64,000 nucleotides of DNA from Hemileia vastatrix (Eukaryota; Basidiomycota; Pucciniomycetes; Pucciniales; Zaghouaniaceae): the NCBI GenBank assembly GCA_030280995.1, contig JASXTE010000002.1:15959183-16023182 (forward strand). The letters run 5' to 3'. Under the pieces are notes generated by a model. It searched no databases, was not told the origin of the DNA, and worked only from the letters and a program-made list of their open reading frames with translations. This document shows positions 55,297 through 64,000 of the stretch, piece by piece; within the stretch, counting starts at the first letter, position 1; each line of letters starts with the position of its first letter. Position numbers and translations under genes: made by a program.

Positions 55297-58200
55297 CACC
55301 AAGCAATATTTGGGGGGGCTTGCTAACAAGTCCTCAACTTGAACTCAGATGGAACTCAGACTTAAATTTTATGGAACTCTTTCTGAAATGTGCTTGAAAA
55401 CCAACTTGAACTATTAAACAAACCTAGCTGAATCTTCTGTGGTATCATAATGAAAGGTAAATGAACTCATCTTAAATTTTGAATGAAAAGAGTTACAGTA
55501 ATCATTCAAAACACTTCACAACTGAAGCACATAATTTTACTCAGTATTCAAAATTATAGTTCAAGATTGAGCTGAAAACTCATTTAAATCTTTCAATTTT
55601 TCAAGTAATATTTTTACTCTATTTTATTACTTATTTAAAATGGATTGAAACATATTTAAAAACATATTTAAATATGTAATATTGTTTGAAAAAAATTACC
55701 AGAATTTTTAAAACAACACATTACAGAAAGCTATTATAAATTGAATTTTTTTTGATTCACTTTTTGATATTCTTTAGTCATGTAACATTATTTTGAGTCA
55801 CAAAAAGAAAAATTGAATATTCACTTGCTGAGTGGTATTCAGTACGTAAATGTAAAATGATAATTCATGTATATAATGAAAATAATTCTGAATATTCATG
55901 CAAAAAAATATGCATAAAAAATATATTGAATAGGCATATGAAAATTCATATTGAAAATGCATATGTAAAATCAAATTGCATACTCATATTCAATATCATA
56001 TTGAATATGCATATGCAAAATTCATATTGAATGATTATATGCAATGAAATAATGAATATACATACAAAAAATTAAATTGCATATAAATATTACAATTTAT
56101 ATGAATAAAATATTAAAAAAAAAATTTCAGTATAAATTAATTTTACGTTATATTATGTAATTTTTTCAATTGATTTTATTTTATTTTATTATATTATATT
56201 TTAATACACTCATTTTATTTAATTTATCACCCTTAATTAAATCAAATTAAATTGTATTTTATTGTGTCTTATTTTATTATATTGAGTTGTATTTGGTTAT
56301 GTAGTATATTATTTTATTTTATTTTATTAAAAAAAATTTAATTTATTGAACTTTATTTTATTCCTTTTTAAAATATATAATAGCAATTTGTTTTGTTTTA
56401 TCTTATTTTAGACCATTTGTATTTATCTTTTTTTAATTCTAGCTATTATACTCATCCATCTGTCTTTTTTATATTCAATTATATTATAATAAGTCTTAAT
56501 GTCATTTAATTCATTTTATTAAATTTGATGGATGCTGTTATATAGCCATGTAGAAGCATTAAGTTGGTTAAATTTGGCTGGTGAACTCTGATGTATGGCC
56601 TTAGATCATAGTTCACAGGCAAAAAATTGGATGTGGTACTCTGATGTACAGCCATAGATCAGAGTACACAGGCATAAAAATGGTTGGTGAACTCTGATGT
56701 TAAGCTGTAGATCAGAGGTCACAGGCTCAAAATTGAATGTGTTACTCTGATCTATGGCTGTAGATAAGAGCACACATTCATAAAAATGGCTGGTTAAATC
56801 TGATGTAAATCTGTAGATCACAGGTCACATGCATGAAACTGGGTTGTGAACTCTGATCTATGGGTTTACATCAGAGTTCACCAGCTCATTTTGAGAATTA
56901 AAAGACTGTTATTTGCATGTGTAATATCACCTTTTGAAATACAATAAGATAATAAAAATTAAATTAATATGTAAGGGAATAAAATATACTAAAATAAAAC
57001 AAAAAATAATTTAATTTAATTTAATTAAATAGAATAATAGTAAGTGAAATAAAATGAAATATAATATAATATAATACAGTATTATATAGCATGATATATT
57101 AAAATAAAGCAAAATCAAATCAAAAAAAAATTAAGTAAATATTTTTTTAAAAGGCATTATAAATATCAAAGAAAATTTTTAACTCATTAAGAAACATTAT
57201 CAAAAAAATTAACTTTTTTCATGAGCTTGATTTTTTCAATGCAGTTGAAATAACATAGATATACCAATGCATTAAATATAAACTATAGACAGACCTTGAA
57301 GCCTGATAGGCTGTTTATCAATATATATAGGGGTAAATAAAATACTTCATCATGAATAGGGCTCTTAAAGCTCTCATTTAAAGAGAACTGAATACAAATG
57401 AGTTTTATAGGTCTTTTTATTCCCAGATACCTATGTATTTGAATTTAAAGCTTTTCATTTACAGTATATACCATTTTATTCATTATTTAAACTTTTTTAA
57501 ATAATTAAAAGACATTAAATGTGTTTAATGTTTAAGTTAATTTGAATAACTCTCAGCATGAGATTTGCATTGGGAGTTTAATCAGAGATCCATCAAGACT
57601 GAGATTAACCTTGCAATAAGATGTTAAAAATTTTATAAAGATACAATTCTATTAACCAAATGTTTTTTTAAAAAAAAAATTTACTTAGGCAATAGAAGGA
57701 TGAAAATTAAAACAATATATTTAAAAAATGTATTTGAATTTATTGAAAATAAATTGAATTAATTTTTTGTACATGATTATATAAAAATTAAAAGTTGAAG
57801 CTCAAATTTAAACATGTTAAAATGTCTTGTATGAAATTTCAAGTGGAATTGTATGGAGATAAGGAACAACATCTGTAACTGAAAATAAGCACACTATAAG
57901 AGATTAAAATTTAATAATTTCATCCCATAACTCATGTTTAAATATGTGGAATAATATGTAATTTTAGATTTTATTTAATTCAAATGCCTTCTTCTAACTG
58001 TTAATAAATATCTTTGAGTTTTTTGAGTTTTTTTTAAGTTTTCTTTTCTCAAAATATTTTTTAAATAATAAAATTTGACTTATTTTTCAAAGTTATTTAT
58101 AATTATTATCCTCATAAAATGAAATTATTGGAAATAAGGAATGTATTACTCTGTATTGATTAATTTTAATATTTTATTACTTTTGATTTTTTTCAATTTA

Positions 58201-59494
58201 ATTATTGATATAAGTAGTAAAAACCTATGTATCTTGAATTACTGAAGATCTATACAGAGCCTTAAGCTAGATTTAATGAAAGTTAAATTTAAAATGGAGG
58301 TCTCCACTTTAGTATAACAGGATGAAGAATTTAAGGCCATAACTCAGTATTCATATGATTGAAATTAAGCTGCTTCTGTAGTAAGAAATATAAGATGAAG
58401 TTGAGTTCTGATTTTTGGTGTTAAAATAGCATCCACCCTTTTATTTTTAAAAAAACTTATTTAAATTTTTCTCAAGCACTTTATCTAATTTTCTCACTCT
58501 TACTAGCACCTTTATGTGTGATCATATTTTCTCAACAAATGTTTTTCTACCTTCCTTTCACAATTCTCTTTTCTCTCCTACTTTTTCTTTCACTCCCTAT
58601 CCCACAAATCTTAAACTTTCTCTTGTCCCATAAAATTCCTCCTCACTCCTTCCAAAAGAAAATAATAAAAAACATGAGAAATATGTCATATAGCATGGAA
58701 ACAGGAATGGAATCAACTCAAAAAAACAAATAGAAATCAAACAAACCATTTTTTACAATTCTTTCTAATAAAATTTCATTTTATGTCTTTCTTTTTTCAT
58801 ATTTTGAAGATATAGGGTTAATATATTGCAAAAAATACTATTACATGCATATCTTTTTTGTTTATTGAAGAGAAAACATAATAGATATTTATAATAGAGC
58901 TTAATTTTTTCACCAAAGTATTATTCCCTTCATTTTTATAAGTGTTTTAAATTTGTCAGATATTTTAAATATTAATAATGGTTAATAAAATCTTTTTGAA
59001 TAATTAGAATTAAATTTTTGTTTCAAATTCTTACTGGGAAAATTTAATGGAAACATTGATTCCCAAAATATTTTTTTATGAATGATTTACTATAGTGCCT
59101 TATAATTTCACCATATATTAACAATTAAGTAAAATTATTTGAAAATTTAATATCACTTTTCTTTCAATTTAAATTTGCGTATGTCTAGTTTTACATGCAA
59201 CAAAGTATAAAATTATTTTAAAAATTTTGTAGCTTTCCAGACTGGCTTAGCTGTGGGGAGTGCTGATTTCAACATACCATTACAAAATTGTGTTTTTAAT
59301 GCTTCAACATTGTTTCAAAAAATGTTCACTTGTAATTCCATAAATAATCAGGCTAGCTTCATCAGAGGTTTAATGTATTTTCACACTTGATTCCTTATTG
59401 TTTCATCACTACCTCAATGTGTGCTCAATTTGATATGAATTTAGGTCCAAGGTTGCGGACTTGCTAGCAAGTCCACCCCCCATATTGCATGGTG
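55297..59494. mobile_element. 4.2-kb CACTA-like element without transposase
   Basis: Left end CACCAAGCAATATTTGGGGG, right end the inverse of CACCATGCAATATGGGGGGT. AAA is duplicated on both sides (55294-55296, 59495-59497). Subterminal GAACTCAGA at left and GGTCCAAGGTTGCGGAC at right match the MITE at 46486-46746. No frame longer than about 75 codons, so it is non-autonomous or badly decayed. It contains the 53-bp tandem array at 56575-56892, and the rest is AT-rich. Confidence 0.8.
56575..56892. repeat. six 53-bp tandem repeats with palindromic cores
   Basis: The CTCTGAT core recurs at 56586, 56639, 56692, 56745, 56798 and 56851: five steps of exactly 53 bp with no indels. Each unit holds an inverted pair (GTGAACTCTGAT against ATCAGAGTTCAC), perfect in the last unit. 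In units 1-4 the flank alternates between GTGAA and a GTGGTA/GTGTTA type, suggesting a 106-bp higher-order dimer. Confidence 0.85.
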
Positions 59495-59497
59495 AAA

Positions 59498-60578
59498 TAT
59501 ACAAATTCTAATTATTTGTTCGAAGAAACCCACCAAAGGTGAAATACTGATTTCCCTACTTGCTTTATGTCTACCAAAGTATCTCTTCTTCCTATCTTTA
59601 TAGGATGCTTTTGCTGATTTGCTTTATTATTTAGTATAGCTTTTATGTAAATCTAAGATTATTGTGAGGCTTGTCTGTTGTTTTGTCTTTTCCACCAACA
59701 CCAATCTCAGTACACATACAGGAATTTCTAGACCCAAATTTGAGCATTGAGGATGTAGAAAACACCTGTAATGATCCATCCAAACCTACCCTCATCAATG
59801 TTGAATATGTTCAAACCCTCAGCAATGCTATAAAAATTTCAATAAAAATTAATCATGGAACCTTATATATCAAACCCAATTTTGTTTTGTACATCTGAAA
59901 ATATTTTGGACAAAATTTTCACAACCTTTTCCATGCACCTAATGTAATTTCAGGGTTTAATTCGTTAAAACATTGACAGCCAACATATCAATAATTAATA
60001 TATTAATTTAAGTACGGTTATTGGGGAATCAATCAGTCTTGCATTACTAGCAACGTAGTCTTTACATATCTATATACATGATTTCTAGTATGTTCCACTA
60101 TATTTCACTATCTACTCAGTCATTCCCTCACTGGGGTGAAATGGGGTTTGAGATAGATAAAAAGAAAGTGTGATTGGTAACAAATGGGAAATTAAAATTG
60201 GACAGAGATTACACTTAAGTGGGAGAGAATCGGAGAAACAAATGAGAATAACAAATATTGAACAGTAATAAGATAAGGAGAAGAGGGTTTGAGTGGCAAA
60301 ATGAAGAATGAAAAATGATGTGATTTAATTAAAATGATGACTTGAGAATTACTTGGGCAATGCATGAATTATAAAGGGGCATAGGAATCTGTTGGACTTG
60401 AGGAGAATGATCTCATCGTGCAGATGACAGTGAATCTACTTGGCCAAACTTGTTATGGTGTTACCGTACTATGTACTTAGCTAGTCTCCCATCAGTATAT
60501 AGTGTAGCCTCCGAGTGCACCGGAGATCTTTTCCTGGTTCTGCAAGGCATCATTCTCTACAAAACTTTGCACGCTGTG
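59498..60578. other. flank between CACTA element and host gene
   Basis: No confident gene. A 75-codon plus-strand frame at 59671-59898 (VHIQEFLDPNLSIEDVE...) looks more protein-like in composition than its surroundings and could be an exon remnant, but I cannot name it. CpG becomes more frequent after about 60400, marking the change from transposon to gene-bearing DNA. Confidence 0.4.
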
Positions 60579-62500
60579 TTATGTATCAATGTGTTTTATT
60601 AACATCCTAAAATTAAAACAGATGCTTGAAAAACGATTATAAATTCCTTCTGAGGGACTCTTGGTGGTTACTTTTAAGTCACCATTATTCTGTTTTTTGT
60701 CTGTATTTTCCATGTAATTTTTAAGTTGAAGTGGAAATAAGTTCTTAAAATTGAGATCTACTTGTTTCAAGTCAAAGCAGTCGATTCGCGTGGTTAGTTG
60801 CTTCAATTTCGGTTCAATAAGATTTTGATGGAGTCGCCTTAAACTGTTCAAGAACACATCATCTGTATCATCGCTGTAAACAAAGTTATTCGCAACAAAA
60901 TGCCAAAAAAGTTGTCGATCGTTTAAATGTTCTCCCTCGAAATCTTTAGTTGCAGTGCGGTCGCCTGAATTCTGGTAAGGTGCTAGTGCAAATTTTTTTT
61001 TGACGCGTAATATTGTGTTCAATTCCTGTGGTTTAGTATCATCAAGCCATGTATGAATAATCGAATTAAGAACTTCGTATACATCCCTTTTGTTCTGGGG
61101 CTCTTTAATCGCTTCTCTAACGGCTTTCAGGAATACTTCAACATATTTAGCTGCGCGTATTGCCACGGATGAATGAATACCTTGTTCTACTAATTTCAGT
61201 GTTTCTGTATGAACCCTCAAATAAAACACAAGATCTGCTGACTTCAAGGAGTTACCAGGTCGGAAATATTTAAGATGCCTTGTGATACTTTGAATATCTT
61301 GAAATATCAATATCTGAGCTTTTTTAAGCTGAGACATAGGAAACGAATTGTGACCTTCAATAGAAAGAAATGACTCTATTCCTTCCCAATAGGCTTTATA
61401 GATTTGGACAGGGCCTCGAGGTAGATTTTCTTGTTGCAATGCCTGCCCATGACTGAATGATTTGTCAGATCGGTAATATAACACCATCAAATGCATCTGT
61501 AATGTTTCAATTTTTTCATTTGATGAGAATCCTTCTATTTCTTGTTTCCACTCAAGCAATGGGTCTTGTAGGATTTTTTTCGCAGCTTCTTTGACGGCCT
61601 CATCATTGTTTGTCAACCCTGAAAATGCCACTGTTCCACTAAAGATACGACGCCTACGAGCATCCTCTGCACTGTTTGACCCCTCGGGATGAAGCCTTAT
61701 GTCTTGCGTCTGGACAGGAATAGTGCTAGGGTGATTTTTGTGTGGAAGATGGTCCTCCACCTTCGAACCATCATCATTAGTATATTTTAACCGTTTTGAA
61801 GCTTCATGATGGTTGATAGCTGCGTTTTTATCATTATTGTATTGAGTAGTAGCAGCATTCATGCCGTAAACCGGGATTTGAGCTCTATCATGTGAATGTG
61901 ACTGCGATTGTAGCCAGATTTCGAATTTCTAAATTTCCGTCTTAGTGTCGCGTTTACTCTCTTTAAAAATCAGAAGAACAAACCCTTTGAGCCGGTACAG
62001 CATAAGGATTCCAATGTGCTAAGTGTGAATATGTACCACCATAGTGATCCATATTGTCTTGGGACATCGAACCTAATAGTCTTTTGTGATTTTGATCTAT
62101 ACTTCTCAAGTATGTGGTCTGACCAACCTTGAGTATTAAAAGTTACGGATGTGAATTTTTCAAGAAAAAATATAGAGAGGCTTTATAGATTTCTTACCGT
62201 CTCACTCTCCGAGATATGACTCAGTGAGCTTTGTGTTGGCTGTGAGCTAGCAGTCACACTATCATATTGATTACTTCTGGTTCCCATTTCTTGAGGGGAA
62301 GAAGTATGTTCTAGGTATTTTTCGTGGCTCGCTGGAAGGGTTAATGACAATGTCAAATCCAATTCGTGGTCAGCTGGCAAAACATTTTTGGAATTTAAAG
62401 GTTTTGAATAGCAGAAGCGGGTTGACGGTACTTGTGTTAATATCAAATAACTGAATAAAAGTAAGATGGTATGATTTGGACATGAATAAGAATTAGACAT
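60579..62500 (-). CDS. predicted secreted protein, candidate effector (two exons, about 550 aa)
   Basis: Exon 1 is 62500-62198 and exon 2 is 61928-60579 (minus strand). The intron (269 bp) has donor GTAAGA after ACG and acceptor TTTAG, both in phase 0, so the frames join; CACTAAG about 18 bp before the acceptor may be the branch site. The start at 62500 was chosen over an in-frame ATG at 62572 because it gives a signal peptide: short polar N-terminus, hydrophobic core TILLLFSYLIL at residues 11-21, cleavage likely near 28-31. Then a Ser/Thr-rich stretch, a polar region with RRRR near residue 193, and a long helix-rich C-terminal part. There are few Cys and no domain I recognise. Rust secreted proteins of this kind are common, but an effector role is inference. 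The codons contain normal CpG, unlike all neighbours. Confidence 0.7.
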
Positions 62501-62740
62501 TGTCAAAATGGTATACTCAAGTGAATGATCCAAAACGGTTCCTTCCTCAACAAATAATCCGAGAGTAGACACCGGAAAAAAATGCGGGCCTAATCTCTAT
62601 CTTTGGCTTAATTCAGCTTTAGCTGAGCTTTAAAACTTCTGTTAAGCTCGCACCGCACATTGAACACTGGGCACATTAATTTGCACGGCATCAAACAAGG
62701 GTTTGTTTTGAATCACAAATGAATTTACGGATTGTTACCT

Positions 62741-62943
62741 GCTACAGCCAAGTCACAAAATCTCGCGAATTTTTTTGACGAAAAAATCAAAGTTTCCCTC
62801 ACTAAAGATTGTTTTGCCTATTCTAAAGAAAGCACCTCAGACCTTTCCCCGACCTTTTTGAATAGGCAAATCATTCTTTGGTGAGGGCGTCTTTGATTAT
62901 TTAGTCAAAAATTTTGCAAGCGCTTATGACTTGACTGTGGCAG
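62741..62943. mobile_element. MITE upstream of the secreted-protein gene (203 bp)
   Basis: Long imperfect palindrome. Tips read CTGCTACAGCCAAGTCA at left and CTGCCACAGTCAAGTCA inverted at right; inner arms share AATCAAAG, CCCTCAC and TTTGCCTATTC. The loop is near 62835-62855. No obvious target duplication. It lies about 240 bp upstream of the ATG at 62500, within the probable promoter region. Confidence 0.75.
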
Positions 62944-63112
62944 ATGCCAATTGTTTTTTTGTGATGAGGGTAAACTTCCCGCAATTAGAAAGAATGTTAC
63001 TAAAACTGTATTTATAATGCTGAAATTTCCAGATGGGATATATTCAACCGTCTAATCAGTACTTCCCATTAGTTTATGTGTGATACATTATCAACTACTT
63101 CCTAGCGTCTAG

Positions 63113-63307
63113 CACTGCAAAAAATGTTCGTTTCGTCTTGGGGCGCAACAATCGCGCAATGATTAAGCAACAGTTTAGTATCAATTATTTTTAGCACTTA
63201 AGAGGTCTTAGGTGAGTCTTAAGTGCAAAAAATAATTGTTTCGCAACTGTTGCACAACTGTTGCGTAATTGTCGCGACCCATGGCGAAACAAAAATGTCT
63301 CGTAGTG
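63113..63307. mobile_element. CACTA-type MITE (195 bp), CpG-rich
   Basis: Starts CACTGCAAAAAATGTTCG and ends with the inverse of CACTACGAGACATTTTTG, flanked by TAG on both sides (63110-63112, 63308-63310). Inner arms include GTTTCG, GCAACAGTT and GCACTTAAGA. The CACT tips and 3-bp duplication fit the CACTA superfamily. It differs in sequence from the 46486 family and retains many CpGs, so it is younger or unmethylated. Confidence 0.85.
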
Positions 63308-63310
63308 TAG

Positions 63311-64000
63311 TTGGGAGCTTGGTTTGAGAAAACGGGCTAAATAATATGATTAACATTACAAATTCCAACTACTTTCTCCACTGGCGTAAAGGTTTGAAGT
63401 AGCAGTTAGATATTCACTGTAATCACTATCCCCACGGAGACTGGACTTCAATGACTATAGTGTAAACAGGTGACGCGACGTTGAAAAGGGATCGCCTTAC
63501 ACTACCAACCCTGCTTGTTTCGCCTCACGGCGTAACAAATGTGTATCGGATTCATATTAGTTGTGTAGCGAATACATACAGCTAGATTAAGAATGGTTGG
63601 TGAAAGTTTGTCATAGCAATTAATTGGCTACCCCAAGAGGAAAAACAGCTAGTTATTTCATGGGTCTGTATCAGTGAGCAACCTTAGTACTCAACACACC
63701 AAACAGGTGAAAGGTTTCACAAAAAAGTTGGAGCTCACTTCAACTCACATTCCAAGCTACATTATTGTGATTATGAGCAAGTCACAATATAAAATAGAGA
63801 AAAGCAAAGTGCTATTGGACAATCACTAAGAGTTGGGACTGGGAAGAATTTTGATGCAAAAATAATTAAGGTAAGTTAATGGGAACAACTGAAGGTCTTC
63901 TCAGTGCAGTAACTAAAGAGGTTCATGCACAGCAGTAACATCTGGTAACCTACTAAAAAATTGCTGCAACAGCTGCAGATGCCCTTAGTGTGTAAATCGC
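63311..64000. other. non-coding right flank
   Basis: No gene supported. A short dyad TAGTGTAA (63458) against TTACACTA (63497) is present. Composition is like host intergenic DNA with ordinary CpG. Confidence 0.5.

Noticed and set aside
56606..56821. 71-codon minus-strand frame
   Set aside because: It lies wholly inside the 53-bp tandem array and simply reads through it.

Overview
The window looks like a transposon-packed intergenic stretch of a basidiomycete nuclear genome, most likely a rust fungus (Pucciniales); Austropuccinia or a relative is my guess from recalled protein style, not a search. It is very AT-rich. About 59 kb is nested retrotransposon and DNA-transposon sequence, and only the last 3.5 kb (60.5-64 kb) looks like ordinary gene-bearing DNA, with normal CpG content. 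I found no rRNA, tRNA or CRISPR array.

Three Ty3/gypsy families are present, named here for convenience. Family A is a chromodomain element of 8-9 kb with LTRs of 775-808 bp. It has three copies: A1 (left edge to 6544, minus strand, left end outside the window), A2 (17526-25468, minus) and A3 (42877-52179, plus). Family B is a gypsy element without a chromodomain, with an LTR of about 1.1 kb. Its copies are B1 (6545-17525, plus, its 5' end cut by A1), B2 (25980-42876, minus, internally deleted) and B4 (52180-53522, plus, 3' end only). Family C (31019-40699, minus, LTRs of 786/787 bp) sits inside B2, and a 1088-bp solo LTR sits inside C's own LTR. DNA elements are layered on top: a 1408-bp TIR element in the A3 gag, a CACTA-like family in three sizes (4198, 261 and 216 bp) with 3-bp target duplications, and several MITEs.

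The most striking feature is that families A and B, whose pol genes are quite different, both carry an extra gene in reverse orientation between pol and the 3' LTR. In both, the protein starts with the Cys spacing C-X2-C-X6-C-X12-C-X2-C-X6-C, the spacing of a fungal Zn(II)2Cys6 DNA-binding cluster. In A2 the gene has its own TATA box abutting the LTR and one recognisable intron. Family B also carries more than 20 copies of a short motif, a GGTC-N6-GACC or CCTC-N6-GAGG dyad followed by TTAAACTGG, in both coding and non-coding DNA. Its LTR has a dense CGG/CCG cluster upstream of the TATA box. Together these suggest a retrotransposon that encodes its own sequence-specific DNA-binding regulator; this is a hypothesis. 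Family A also shows the signature of self-primed reverse transcription: its primer-binding site is complementary to the predicted 5' end of its own RNA.

All retroelement copies are decayed by stops, frameshifts and nested insertions. Many A2 and A3 changes relative to A1 are CpG to TpG/CpA, as expected from cytosine methylation. At the right end, a two-exon minus-strand gene (60579-62500) encodes a predicted secreted protein of about 550 residues, a candidate effector. Two MITEs lie just upstream of it.
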